Assembly: GCF_001748085.1 (NCBI RefSeq)
Contig: NZ_BBZK01000015.1
Location: 1-64,000 of the forward strand
DNA length: 64,000 bases
From: Streptomyces sp. TP-A0874
GTDB taxonomy: Bacteria; Actinomycetota; Actinomycetes; Streptomycetales; Streptomycetaceae
Direction: 5' to 3'
Part shown: positions 25,759-34,669 of the stretch, one piece after another
Numbering within the stretch: position 1 is the stretch's first letter
Layout of the letters: each line of letters begins with the position of its first letter
Program-made: the position numbers and the translations under genes
The notes under the pieces: generated by a model
Told to the model about the DNA's origin: nothing
Database searches by the model: none
Seen by the model: only the letters and a program-made list of their open reading frames with translations

Positions 25759-26817
25759 ATGACCGACCTGTTGAACCCTCCCCCGGCACCGCTCGCCGCC
25801 GCCGACACCCCAGCCGACCCGAGCACCGGCGGCAGCGAGGCGGTGCGCGAACTCCTGGTGCAGAACGTCAGCTGGCAGGCCGACGGCGTGCTGTCGCTGC
25901 GTGTGGTCGACCCTTCCGGCGCTCCGCTGCCGCCCTGGAGCCCGGGCGCCCACCTGGACCTGGTGCTGCCTTCGGGCCTGGTCCGCCAGTACTCGCTCTG
26001 CGGGCGCCCGGAGGACCGGCACGGCTACACGGTCGCCGTGCTGCTGGTCGAGGACGGCCGCGGCGGCTCCCGCGAGATCCACGAGACCGCCCTCGTCGGC
26101 AGGACGGTCTCGGTCCGGGGCCCCCGCAACCGCTTCCCGCTGGCCGACGCGGAGCACCACCTCTTCATCGCGGGCGGCATCGGCATCACACCCATTCTGG
26201 CGATGGTGCGGGAGGTGAGCGCCCGGGGACTGGACTGGCGGCTGGCGTACGGCGGCCGGTCGCGGTCGTCCATGGCGTTCACCGAGGAGCTGCGGGGGCT
26301 GGGGCCCGACCGGATCGAGTTCGTGCCGCAGGACGAGCGCGGGCCGCTGGACCTCGACGCGCTGCTCACCGGTGTCGAGCCGAACACCGCCGTGTACTGC
26401 TGCGGACCGGAAGGGCTGCTCACCGCCGTGCAGCAGCGTCATGCCGACAGCGGGGCCGCGTTCGAGCTGCACTTCGAGCGCTTCGGCGCACCGGTGACCG
26501 CCGACTCGGACGCGGACTCCGGCGAGTCGGGCGACGCGGACGGTGCGGAGAGCCCCTTCGAGGTCGAACTCCGCCGCTCCGGCGAGGTCCTGACGGTCCC
26601 GCCGGGCCGCTCGATCCTCGACACGATCCGCGAGGTGGCGCCGGAGGTGATGTCCTCCTGCGAGGAGGGCTTCTGCGGCACCTGCGAGACCCGGGTCCTG
26701 GAGGGCGTCCCGGAGCACCGCGACACGCTGCTGAGCGAGCGGGAGCGGGAGCGCGGCAAGACGATGATGATCTGCGTCGGCCGGTCGAAGACGCCCCGGC
26801 TGGTGCTCGACCTCTGA
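25759..26817 (+). CDS. Phthalate-dioxygenase-reductase-type ferredoxin reductase
   Basis: A 352-residue electron-transfer flavoprotein that supplies the Rieske oxygenase with electrons from NAD(P)H. A flavin domain comes first with the FMN motif RQYSLCG near residue 76. An NAD domain follows with HLFIAGGIGITPILAMV near residues 134-150 and YCCGPEGLLTAV. The C-terminal plant-type 2Fe-2S domain has SCEEGFCGTCETRVLEG near residues 298-313 and the fourth cysteine in MICVGRS. An acidic hinge (DSDADSGESGDADG) joins the last two domains. It starts 51 bases after the FtsZ-like gene and ends the cluster. Confidence 0.92.
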   Translation: MTDLLNPPPAPLAAADTPADPSTGGSEAVRELLVQNVSWQADGVLSLRVVDPSGAPLPPWSPGAHLDLVLPSGLVRQYSLCGRPEDRHGYTVAVLLVEDGRGGSREIHETALVGRTVSVRGPRNRFPLADAEHHLFIAGGIGITPILAMVREVSARGLDWRLAYGGRSRSSMAFTEELRGLGPDRIEFVPQDERGPLDLDALLTGVEPNTAVYCCGPEGLLTAVQQRHADSGAAFELHFERFGAPVTADSDADSGESGDADGAESPFEVELRRSGEVLTVPPGRSILDTIREVAPEVMSSCEEGFCGTCETRVLEGVPEHRDTLLSERERERGKTMMICVGRSKTPRLVLDL

Positions 26818-27168
26818 GAGCGTCCTGCCGGACGCGCTCCGGCGCGTCGACAAACGCCGCCGTGCAGAAGGCCGGCACCGCTCGGTGGCTGCTTCGGGCC
26901 GGCGTCGGTAACTGGTCCCCGGCCGGCTCAGCGGCCATCTCCGGCTCGCCTGCCGCGTGCCGTCCACGCACCGGACGTTCCCAGCGAGGGCGCCTGATCC
27001 TGGCGGGCAGGTGGCGGGTGGCGGACCACCTTTCCCAGGCGGGTCCGTCCCCAGCGCCCCTTCGTCGGTTCGCCGCGGGGAGTGGCCGGCCTCACAAGGC
27101 TGAGGGGGCGCGGAGGCATCGCAATACTGAGAGTGCTGGACGGGGATTCCCCCTCCCCGCGACCGGCC
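26818..27168. other. Intergenic stretch with a weak terminator
   Basis: Between convergent genes. GCGTCC at 26820-26825 pairs with GGACGC at 26830-26835 right after the reductase stop and is the likely terminator. Nothing else convincing is visible. Confidence 0.4.
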
Positions 27169-28776
27169 TCACCGGCTGCGGAAGGTCACCTCCTTCGAGT
27201 CCTCGCCGCGTTCGAAGGTGCCCGCGAAGCCCCAGTTCTTCCATCCGCCGTCGCCCTTGTTGGTGATGGTCCCCTCGTCGATGGCGAACACGTCGACACC
27301 GTCGACCACCGCGAGGTGTTCGAGACCGGACACCCCGGAGAAGGAGAGGTCGTTGAACGACTTCACCGCGATGATGTTGGTGTCGGGGAAGGCGCGGCTG
27401 TACTCCTCGATCAGTGAATGGGTCAGCTCGGCGTCGTCGCCCGGCACCTTGCCGGAGTAGTCGGTACCGGGGTACGGCCCGCCGTCGGTGTACTTCGGCT
27501 TCCCGTCGTTGAAGTTGACCTTGCCCTTGCCGGTGAGGGAGGAGTCGGCGTCGAGGTCGGCGGGTTCCGGCTGCTCGAAGGTCACCTTCCCGCCGTCGCG
27601 GTCGAAGTCGCCGTAGAAGGCCCAGTTGATGTAGCCGCCGTCGCCGTCGTTGCTGAAGGTGCCCTTGTCGAAGACGTAGAGGTCGAAGACGGCCCTGCCG
27701 GACTCGATGTCGTCCCCGGTCTCGTCATCGTGGTACTTGGTGGAGTTCAGCCGGTACCTGCCCTCGTGGATGAAGGAGTCCGGCTTGTCGACCCAGTGCG
27801 AGGACTGCTCGGAGTGCATCGCGACCACGTTGTAGTCGGGGAAGCAGCGGCGCATGTCGTTCACCAGCATCCGGACCGCCTGGGCCGACGCCTCCTTGTC
27901 CAGTGGGGAGTAGGTGTTGTAGTACCGGCTCCGGTCGGGCAGTTCCTCCCCCTCGATCTGGCAGCCCTCGTCGCCGGGTTTCCAGTCCTTCTTCCGCTTG
28001 CGACGGGGCGGCTCCTCGAAGGTGACGGTGCGCCGGTCGTCGCTGACGTCGTAGTAGCCGCGGAACCCGCGGTTCTTCCAGCCGAGGTCGGCATCGTCCG
28101 CCCAGGTGAACTTGCCGCTCTTGAACGCGTAGACACGGTACGTCGTACCGCTGATGTCGACAGTCTCGATCAGCGCCGCACCGTCCATCTCCTGGAGGTT
28201 GCCCTCGTGCGGCTGGGCGATGACGATGTTGTGGTCGGGCAGGCAGTAGGCGAGGTCCTCGATCGCCTTCTGGACCCGCTTCTCCTTCTTCTTCTCGTTG
28301 TTGATCTTGTCGATGACGAAGTTGACCAGCCAGGAGTAGCCCCAGGCGGCCGCCGTGCTGACGGGGCCGTTGCCCGGGACGGAGATGTTCGAGTTCGAGG
28401 CCCGCTCCCGGGGCTCGAAGCACAGCTCGGGGAGCGCGTTCCCGTTGCCGCCCTCGGCCTTGCCCTCGGATTCGCCGTCGTGCCCGCTGTTGTCCTCCCC
28501 GGAGGCGGTGGCGGGCTCGACGTCTCCGTCGGGATCGGAGTGCTGCTCACCGCCGTCACCGTCGCCCGCACCGTCGACATCGTTGTCGGAGCCACAGTCG
28601 GCACCGAAGGCGCGGCAGATCTTCCGGTGTGCGGTGCTGGAGACGTCTCCCACGACGGCGGTGCTGAGGAGCGCGCCGACAACGAGGACGATGAGGCCCA
28701 CCATCCCCAGGTACTCGACCGTCGTCTGCCCCGCGCCCGTGTGCGTTCCGCGGCGTATCCGGTCCCTGTGCTTCAA
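27169..28776 (-). CDS. Flp-type prepilin-like secreted protein with three tandem repeats
   Basis: A 535-residue protein that I cannot assign to a named family. The N-terminus is basic and then reads GAGQTTVEYLGMVG before a helix of about 22 residues. This is a class III (Flp/TadE-like) prepilin signal, with the cut before Q and Glu at +5. An acidic Asp/Gly/Ser linker spans about residues 62-115. Three related domains follow, at about 165-265, 300-415 and 445-535. Each opens with a [CF]xPDxN(I/V)(V/I)A motif and ends in a GW/GYxNWGFxGxF...VTF motif. The TTG start at 28776 has GAGGTG five bases upstream. It stands alone, with no tad genes nearby. Confidence 0.65.
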   Translation of the reverse strand: MKHRDRIRRGTHTGAGQTTVEYLGMVGLIVLVVGALLSTAVVGDVSSTAHRKICRAFGADCGSDNDVDGAGDGDGGEQHSDPDGDVEPATASGEDNSGHDGESEGKAEGGNGNALPELCFEPRERASNSNISVPGNGPVSTAAAWGYSWLVNFVIDKINNEKKKEKRVQKAIEDLAYCLPDHNIVIAQPHEGNLQEMDGAALIETVDISGTTYRVYAFKSGKFTWADDADLGWKNRGFRGYYDVSDDRRTVTFEEPPRRKRKKDWKPGDEGCQIEGEELPDRSRYYNTYSPLDKEASAQAVRMLVNDMRRCFPDYNVVAMHSEQSSHWVDKPDSFIHEGRYRLNSTKYHDDETGDDIESGRAVFDLYVFDKGTFSNDGDGGYINWAFYGDFDRDGGKVTFEQPEPADLDADSSLTGKGKVNFNDGKPKYTDGGPYPGTDYSGKVPGDDAELTHSLIEEYSRAFPDTNIIAVKSFNDLSFSGVSGLEHLAVVDGVDVFAIDEGTITNKGDGGWKNWGFAGTFERGEDSKEVTFRSR

Positions 28777-28995
28777 CGTGTCACCTCGACGTGGTTCGCT
28801 CGCGTCACCGGGGGCCCTACGCCCGCCGGGGATGGAACCGTAACGGCGGCACGGGGGCCCACCGACAGGGCCCAAAGGCCTATACCAGGCCCAAAGTCCG
28901 CAGGTGACGACCGCGCGGCCCCGACCGGAACCCGCCCGCTGCACCGCGCCCGCCCCCCGACGGCGGCAGAGCTACCGGCCTCCGGCGAGCGGGGC

Positions 28996-29676
28996 TCACA
29001 ACCGCTCGCGCCAGGCCCTGACGGCGGCGGCGTCCACCGGACTCCGCCAGCCCTCGGGCCGGGCCGCGCCGCCGATGTGGAAGGCGCCGACCCCGGCCGC
29101 CCGGAGTTCGGCGAGGTGCTCCAGCCTAAGACCGCCGCCGACCATGAGCCGGGGTTCGTAACCCGGTTGGCCGCTCCGGGAGGCTTCGGTCCGCAGGGTG
29201 GTGAGACCGGTGTCGACGCCCTGCGGGGCGCCGGCGGTGAGGTAGGCGTCCAGCCCGGGCAGGTCGGCGAGTTGCTTGCGCAGCGCGTCCCGGTCGGCGG
29301 CGTGGTCGATGGCCCGGTGGAAGGTCCAGGGGCACCCCTCGATCACCTCGACCACTCGCTCCACCGCCACCAGGTCGGCGTGGTGGTGGGCGTCGAGGAA
29401 GCCGAGGACGAACTCCCGGGCGCCCTGTTCGAGCAGTGACTCGGCCGTGGCGCAGAGCGCGTCGATGTCGCCGGCGGCGAAGTCGCCCCGGGACCGGAGC
29501 ATCACCCGCAGGGGGAGGTCGACGGCGGCCCGGACCTGCGAGAAGACCCGGCCGGGCGGGGTCAGTCCGCCGGCATCCATGTCGGCGACCAGTTCAAGGC
29601 GGTCCGCCCCTCCGTCCTGCGCGGCGGCCGCGTCCCGGGCGTCGAGGGCGATGACCTCGAGCAATGGTCTAGACAT
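28996..29676 (-). CDS. cutC: CutC family protein (copper homeostasis-type TIM barrel)
   Basis: A 226-residue cytosolic TIM-barrel protein. Family features include LEVIALDARDAAAAQDGGADRLELVADMDAGGLTP at the N-terminus, RVMLRSRGDF near residue 55 and TFHRAIDHAADR near residue 116. The glycine-rich VGGGLRLEHLAEL and GAFHIGGAAR occur near the end. The ATG at 29676 gives the usual N-terminus MSRPLLEV. Copper function is assigned from the Escherichia coli name and is disputed. It is divergent from the HD gene, with starts 95 bases apart. Confidence 0.85.
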   Translation of the reverse strand: MSRPLLEVIALDARDAAAAQDGGADRLELVADMDAGGLTPPGRVFSQVRAAVDLPLRVMLRSRGDFAAGDIDALCATAESLLEQGAREFVLGFLDAHHHADLVAVERVVEVIEGCPWTFHRAIDHAADRDALRKQLADLPGLDAYLTAGAPQGVDTGLTTLRTEASRSGQPGYEPRLMVGGGLRLEHLAELRAAGVGAFHIGGAARPEGWRSPVDAAAVRAWRERL

Positions 29677-29770
29677 AACCCCAGACTGCCATACGCCGTA
29701 CCGCACCGAAACCCGGTGACGGCGCTTTGCGGGCACGGAATCGGGGCGGTTCTGGCCCACAATGGGGATC

Positions 29771-30412
29771 ATGGCCGATCCCCTCCTCACCCGCTGGAGC
29801 GAGCTGCTGCGCCGCTGCCGGCAGGACACCGCTCCGGACCCCACACCGTTCGGGGAGGAGTTGCTGGCCCGCTGGTCGGAGCCGCAGCGGCACTACCACA
29901 CCACCCGCCATCTGGCGGCCGTCCTCGACCGGGTCGACGAGCTGGCCGACCACTGCGGTTCCCCGGACACCGTGCGGCTCGCCGCCTGGTTCCACGACGC
30001 CGTCTACCGTCCCGACCGCTCGGAGAACGAGGAGCGCAGCGCCCGTCTCGCCGAGCGGGCGCTGCCGGAGGCCGGGGTCGATCCGGCCCGCACCGCGGAG
30101 GCGGCGCGGTTGGTGCGTCTGACGGTGCGCCATGACCCCGCGCCGGGCGACCGCGAAGGCGAGGTGCTCTGTGACGCCGATCTCGCCGTCCTCGCCGGGC
30201 CCCCCGAGGCCTACGCGACGTACGCGGCGGCCGTCCGGCAGGAGTACGGCTTCGTACCCGACGCGGAGTTCCGGGAGGGGCGGGCGGCCGTCCTGCGGGA
30301 TCTCCTGGCGCTCCCCCGGCTGTTCCGCACCCCTGCCGGGCACGGCCGCTGGGAGTCGATCGCCCGTCGCAACGTTCTGACCGAGCTGGAGTTGCTGGGT
30401 TCCCAGGAATAG
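29771..30412 (+). CDS. HD-domain metal-dependent phosphohydrolase
   Basis: A 213-residue protein of the predicted HD-superfamily hydrolase group. Metal-binding residues are in HYHTTRHL near residue 40, WFHDAVYRPD near residue 73 (the HD pair) and CDADLAVLAG near residue 138. The substrate is unknown. The ATG at 29771 has GGGGA just upstream; another ATG-type start nine bases earlier is possible. Confidence 0.8.
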   Translation: MADPLLTRWSELLRRCRQDTAPDPTPFGEELLARWSEPQRHYHTTRHLAAVLDRVDELADHCGSPDTVRLAAWFHDAVYRPDRSENEERSARLAERALPEAGVDPARTAEAARLVRLTVRHDPAPGDREGEVLCDADLAVLAGPPEAYATYAAAVRQEYGFVPDAEFREGRAAVLRDLLALPRLFRTPAGHGRWESIARRNVLTELELLGSQE

Positions 30413-30495
30413 CCGGAGGTTCCGGAACAGCTGGTTCCGCTGGGCCGCCGGCCGCCCCAGGAATAACCGCGGCCGGTGCCGCGCTGCCAACGACC

Positions 30496-31719
30496 GTGTC
30501 AGACAGCGATTCCCGCATGCCCATAGCCGTCTACGTACTCGGCCTCTCCGTCTTCGCCCTCGGCACCTCGGAGTTCATGCTCTCCGGGCTGCTGCCGCCG
30601 ATCGCCGAGGACATGGAGGTCACCATCCCGCAGGCGGGCCTGCTGATCTCCGCCTTCGCCATCGGCATGGTGGTCGGCGCGCCACTGCTCGCCATCGCCA
30701 CCCTGCGACTGCCGCGCCGGACCACGCTGGTCGCCCTGCTCGCCGCCTTCGGGGTGGGTCAGGTCGCCGGCGCGCTCGCACCGGACTACCCGTTGCTGTT
30801 CGCCTCCCGGGTGGTCAGCGCCCTGGCCTGCGCCGGCTTCTGGGCGGTCGGTTCGGCGGTGGCGATCGCGATGGTCCCGGTGACCTCCCGGGCCCGCGCC
30901 ATGGCGGTGATGATCGGCGGGTTGAGCGTCGCCAACGTCCTCGGGGTGCCGGCCGGTGCCTTCCTCGGTGAACACCTGGGCTGGCGCTCGGCCTTCTGGG
31001 CGGTGGCGGCGGCCTCCGCGGTGGCCCTCGTCGGGGTGGTCACGCTCGTTCCGGCCATTCCGCTGCCGGCGGAGCGGCCCCGGGTCCGTACGGAGCTGAT
31101 GGTCTTCCGGCAGCGTCAGGTGTGGCTCGCCATCGCCACGGTGGCGCTGGCGGCCGGCGGCACGTTCTGCTTCTTCAGCTACCTCGCCCCGCTGCTCACC
31201 GAGGTCGCGGGGTTGGCCGAGCACTGGGTTCCGATGGTGCTGGGGCTCTTCGGCATCGGCGCGGTGATCGGCGCCGCCATCGGCGGCCGGGTGGCGGACG
31301 CCCATCTGTTCGGGGTGCTGCTCACCGGCACCGGGGCCTCGACGCTGCTGCTCGTCACGGCCGGCCTGACCGCCGGCCTGCCGGTGGTGATCGTCGCCGT
31401 CTCGTTCCTGCTCGGCATCTCGGCCTTCTACACCGCCCCGGCGCTCAACGCCCGGATGTTCAACGTCGCGGGCGCCGCCCCGACCCTGGCCGGTGCCACC
31501 ACCACCGCCGCGTTCAACCTCGGGAACACCGGCGGCCCCTGGATCGGGGGCACGGTCATCGACGCCGACCTCGGATTCGCCGCCACGGGGTGGGCGGGCG
31601 CCGTGCTCACCGCCCTCGCACTGGGCACGGCGGCCGTCTCGCTGCGCTACCAGCGCCGGGAGAGCAGCCGCCTGGTCGCCTCCTCCCTCCCACGGCAGGA
31701 GGTGCCGCAGCGCCCGTAG
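30496..31719 (+). CDS. Cmx/CmlR-type MFS efflux transporter
   Basis: A 407-residue drug:H+ antiporter with 12 predicted helices. The N-terminus PIAVYVLGLSVFALGTSEFMLSGLLPPIA follows the pattern of actinomycete chloramphenicol exporters (CmlR, Cmx). Helix 4-5 features VVSALACAGFWAVG and the antiporter-like GVPAGAFLGEHLGWR are present. The GTG at 30496 has no clear ribosome site; the ATG at 30517 is an alternative. No resistance regulator is adjacent. The real substrate is uncertain. Confidence 0.75.
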   Translation: MSDSDSRMPIAVYVLGLSVFALGTSEFMLSGLLPPIAEDMEVTIPQAGLLISAFAIGMVVGAPLLAIATLRLPRRTTLVALLAAFGVGQVAGALAPDYPLLFASRVVSALACAGFWAVGSAVAIAMVPVTSRARAMAVMIGGLSVANVLGVPAGAFLGEHLGWRSAFWAVAAASAVALVGVVTLVPAIPLPAERPRVRTELMVFRQRQVWLAIATVALAAGGTFCFFSYLAPLLTEVAGLAEHWVPMVLGLFGIGAVIGAAIGGRVADAHLFGVLLTGTGASTLLLVTAGLTAGLPVVIVAVSFLLGISAFYTAPALNARMFNVAGAAPTLAGATTTAAFNLGNTGGPWIGGTVIDADLGFAATGWAGAVLTALALGTAAVSLRYQRRESSRLVASSLPRQEVPQRP

Positions 31720-31744
31720 CCCGCATCCGCGTAGCGAGGGCGGC

Positions 31745-32047
31745 TCATCGGGACTCCAAGGTGGCACGGACGCCGACCGCGGGCGCACACCTGCCCTTGG
31801 GGCGCCGCAGGCCGGCGGCGTGCAGCAGCCGCACCAGCTCCTTGGAACCGATCTCCACCGCGCCGGCCGTCACCGCCGGGGCGTACCACTCGCTCGGCAG
31901 GTCGTAGTGGTCGCGTTCGAAGGCCCGCGGCGGCACACCGAGCTGTGCGGCGAAGGCGTGCAGCTCCCCGAAGGAGCGGTCGCTGATCAGGTGGGACCAC
32001 ATGCGCCCGTGGCCCGGCCAGTTCGGCGGGTCGATGTAGACCGTCAC
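31745..32047 (-). CDS. DUF4031 family protein
   Basis: A 100-residue protein beginning TVYIDPPNWPGHGRMWSHLISDRS and containing HAFAAQLGVPPRAFERDHYD, both typical of DUF4031. The function is unknown. Conserved Asp, His and Trp residues at the N-terminus suggest a binding or catalytic pocket. It starts five bases after the stop of the gene upstream, so the pair forms a short operon. Confidence 0.8.
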   Translation of the reverse strand: MTVYIDPPNWPGHGRMWSHLISDRSFGELHAFAAQLGVPPRAFERDHYDLPSEWYAPAVTAGAVEIGSKELVRLLHAAGLRRPKGRCAPAVGVRATLESR

Positions 32048-32051
32048 CCGG

Positions 32052-32414
32052 TCAGCCCCTCCGCACGCTGTTCAGCGCGCCGATCCGGGCGACCGCCACC
32101 CCGGTCTTCGGGCAGACCCAGTGCGGGTCGGTGCCCAGCTCGGGCTGGATGTCGAGCGGGTGCGGGTCGTTGAGGTCCGTGCAGACCGGGCAGAGCGGCC
32201 ACCGTCCGTACCGTTCCAGCAGCGCGTCCTGCACGTCCTGGGCGACCAGGCCCGCCACGAAGCCGACCCCCTCCGGCCACTGCTCCACCCACCACCGCCG
32301 GTGCGCCACCGCGTCCTCGACCAGCGACACCACGTCGGCGACCGCCACATCGTCGGCCGACAGATCGGCGAGCACCAGCGCCCGGGCCGCGTGTAGCGCC
32401 TGTTCCAACTCCAT
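32052..32414 (-). CDS. Conserved hypothetical protein with a Cys pair
   Basis: A 120-residue acidic protein that I do not recognise. The N-terminal half is helical (ELEQALHAARALVLADLS) with RRWWVEQWPEG. The C-terminal half has a knuckle-like LCPVCTDL and a later WVCPKTG, which could bind a metal ion with three cysteines and nearby histidines. It is co-transcribed with the DUF4031 gene and diverges from murR. Confidence 0.6.
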   Translation of the reverse strand: MELEQALHAARALVLADLSADDVAVADVVSLVEDAVAHRRWWVEQWPEGVGFVAGLVAQDVQDALLERYGRWPLCPVCTDLNDPHPLDIQPELGTDPHWVCPKTGVAVARIGALNSVRRG

Positions 32415-32499
32415 GCCCCCATCCTCCCGCTTCGGTCCGCCGGGAGCACCTCGCGGCGGATCTTCCGCGACCGCGGACGCGGCCGGCGCGGCGGAGGGG

Positions 32500-32531
32500 T
32501 TGACGCCACCCGCCGATGAAAATAGATTTCA
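32500..32531 (+). promoter_or_regulatory. murR promoter overlapping a TGAAA-N5-TTTCA operator
   Basis: TTGACG at 32500-32505 and TAGATT at 32523-32528 are 17 bases apart, a near-ideal housekeeping promoter. The palindrome TGAAAATAGATTTCA at 32517-32531 covers the -10. The start codon begins at 32535, seven bases after the -10, so transcription should start at or next to the A of ATG and give a leaderless message. The operator resembles MurR-type sites and predicts autorepression. Confidence 0.65.
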
Positions 32532-32534
32532 AAT

Positions 32535-33473
32535 ATGAGCAGCGACCTGAAGGAAAGTTTCACCAGGCCGCCGTCGTCCGGCCCGTCCCCCGCCGTGCTC
32601 CCCCCGCCGGCCGCGCTCGCGGCGAAGGTCAGGACGCTGGGGCCGTCGATGACCCGTTCCATGCAGCGGGTGGCCGAAGCGGTGGCCGCCGACCCCGCCG
32701 GCTGCGCGGCGCTCACCGTCACCGGTCTCGCCGAGCGTACCGGCACCAGTGAGGCCACCGTGGTCCGCACCGCCAGGGTCCTCGGCTATCCGGGCTACCG
32801 GGACCTCCGGCTGGCGCTCGCCGGTCTCGCGGCCCAGCAGCAGTCCGGGAACCCGCCGGCGGTGACCGCCGACATAGCCGTCGACGACCCGATCGACGAT
32901 GTGGTCGCCAAGCTCGCCGAGGAGCAGCGGCAGTGCCTCGCCGACACCGCGGCGGGGCTGGACGCGGCGCAGTTGGAGCCGGTGATCGAGGCGCTGGCCA
33001 CCGCCCGCCGCGTGGACGTGTACGGCATAGGGGCCTCCAACCTGGTGGCGCAGGACCTGGCGCAGAAGCTGCTGCGCATCGGTCTGATCGCGCACGCGCA
33101 CCCGGACACCCATCTGGCGGTGACCAACGCCGTGCAGTTGCGCCCGGGGGACGTCGCGGTGGCCATCAGCCACTCGGGGCGCACGGTGGACGTCATCGAA
33201 CCGTTGCGAGCCGCCTTCGACCAGGGGGCGACGACCGTCGCCATCACCGGTCGCCCGGACGGGGAGATCTCGCAGTACGCCGACCACCTGCTGCCCACCT
33301 CCAACGCCCGGGAGAGCGAGTTGCGGCCGGCGGCGATGTCCAGCCGGACGAGCCAACTGCTGGTGGTGGACTGCCTGTTCGTCGGGGTGGCGCAGCGCAC
33401 CTACCAGACCGCGGCGCCCGCGCTCTCCGCGTCCTACGAGGCGCTGGCGCACCGGCACAGCCCTCGGCAGTGA
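32535..33473 (+). CDS. murR: MurR/RpiR-family regulator with SIS domain
   Basis: A 312-residue transcription factor. Residues 30-105 form the RpiR helix-turn-helix (TRSMQRVAEAVAADPAGCAALTVTGLAERTGTSEATVVR). Residues 150-280 form the SIS sugar-isomerase domain with VDVYGIGASNLVAQDL and VAISHSGRTVDVI. The ligand is inferred to be N-acetylmuramic acid 6-phosphate because murQ lies 82 bases downstream. No ribosome site precedes the ATG, consistent with a leaderless transcript. The cytosolic repressor would control cell-wall amino-sugar recycling. Confidence 0.85.
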   Translation: MSSDLKESFTRPPSSGPSPAVLPPPAALAAKVRTLGPSMTRSMQRVAEAVAADPAGCAALTVTGLAERTGTSEATVVRTARVLGYPGYRDLRLALAGLAAQQQSGNPPAVTADIAVDDPIDDVVAKLAEEQRQCLADTAAGLDAAQLEPVIEALATARRVDVYGIGASNLVAQDLAQKLLRIGLIAHAHPDTHLAVTNAVQLRPGDVAVAISHSGRTVDVIEPLRAAFDQGATTVAITGRPDGEISQYADHLLPTSNARESELRPAAMSSRTSQLLVVDCLFVGVAQRTYQTAAPALSASYEALAHRHSPRQ

Positions 33474-33555
33474 CCGAACCTCCCTCCTCGTCGTTGCTTC
33501 CTCCCGTCGTTGCTCTGTCACCCACGGATCCCAGCGAAAGTAGAGCCCCATATCC

Positions 33556-34506
33556 ATGACCTCCACCGCCGACTCCGCGAGCCCCGAATTCGGTGAGCTT
33601 CGGGCCCAGCTGGACACCCTCGCCACCGAGGCCTTCCGCAGTGAGTTCGCCGAGATCGACCGGCTCCCCACCCCGGAGATCGCGAAGATCATGAACGGTG
33701 AGGACGCCTCCGTACCGGCCGCCGTGGCGGAGCGGCTGCCGCAGATCGCCGCCGCCATCGACGCCGTGGCGCAGCGGTTGGCCGGCGACGGACGGCTGAT
33801 CTACATCGGCGCCGGCACCGCCGGCCGGCTCGGCATCCTCGACGCCAGCGAGTGCCCGCCGACCTTCAACACCGACCCGACGAAGGTCGTCGGGCTGATC
33901 GCGGGCGGCCCGTCCGCGATGGTGAGCTCCGCCGAGGGGGCCGAGGACAGCCGCCAGTTGGCCGCCGAGGACCTGGACCGCATCGGGCTCACCGCCCAGG
34001 ACGCGGTGGTGGGCATCTCGGCTTCGGGCCGCACCCCGTACGCCGTGGGGGCGGTCGAGCACGCCCGGCGGCTCGGCGCGCTCACCATCGGGCTGTCCTG
34101 CAACCCCGGCTCGGCGCTCGCCGCCGCCGCGGAGCACGGCATCGAAGTGGTCGTCGGCCCGGAACTGCTCACCGGGTCCACCCGGTTGAAGGCGGGCACC
34201 GCTCAGAAGCTGGTGCTGAACATGATCTCGACCATCGCGATGATCCGGCTCGGCAAGACCTACGGCAACCTGATGGTCGACGTCCGGGCGTCGAACGAGA
34301 AGCTCCGGGCGCGTTCCCGCCGGATCGTCTCGCTGGCCACCGGCGCCTCCGAGCAGGAGGTGGACGCGGCGTTGACCGCCACCGGGGGCGAGGTGAAGAA
34401 CGCCATCCTGGTGATCCTCACCGGAACCGCGCCCGAGCGGGCGGCCGAACTGCTCGCGGCCACCTCGGGCCATCTGCGTGAGGCGCTGTCGCGGACCGCG
34501 GACTGA
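33556..34506 (+). CDS. murQ: N-acetylmuramic acid 6-phosphate etherase
   Basis: A 316-residue SIS-domain enzyme that splits the lactyl ether of MurNAc-6-P to GlcNAc-6-P and D-lactate. Family blocks are all present: LPTPEIAKIMNGEDASVPAAV, LIYIGAGTAGRLGILDASECPPTF near residue 80, GISASGRTPYAVGA near residue 155, STRLKAGTAQKLVLNMIS, and a UBA-like helical C-terminus. Its product feeds nagA and nagK at 52869-55009. The ATG at 33556 follows GCGAAAGTAGAG. Confidence 0.95.
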   Translation: MTSTADSASPEFGELRAQLDTLATEAFRSEFAEIDRLPTPEIAKIMNGEDASVPAAVAERLPQIAAAIDAVAQRLAGDGRLIYIGAGTAGRLGILDASECPPTFNTDPTKVVGLIAGGPSAMVSSAEGAEDSRQLAAEDLDRIGLTAQDAVVGISASGRTPYAVGAVEHARRLGALTIGLSCNPGSALAAAAEHGIEVVVGPELLTGSTRLKAGTAQKLVLNMISTIAMIRLGKTYGNLMVDVRASNEKLRARSRRIVSLATGASEQEVDAALTATGGEVKNAILVILTGTAPERAAELLAATSGHLREALSRTAD

Positions 34507-34669
34507 ACACGGGCGGAGGGCCTCTCCCGCCCCGGTTGGTCCCGGGTGCACGGCGGCGGGAGCGATGGCGGTCGGCGTGCGGCGGTCCCGGTCCGGCGCA
34601 CGCGGACCGTGGCCCGGTGTTCCGGCGGACGTGACCGTCGGAAGACCCACCGGGGCCCACGCACCGCCC

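Noticed and set aside
27418..29439. A 673-codon plus-strand frame across the prepilin-like gene and cutC
   Set aside because: It runs antisense through two well-supported genes and the intergenic space, and shows only Val/Gly/Asp low complexity.
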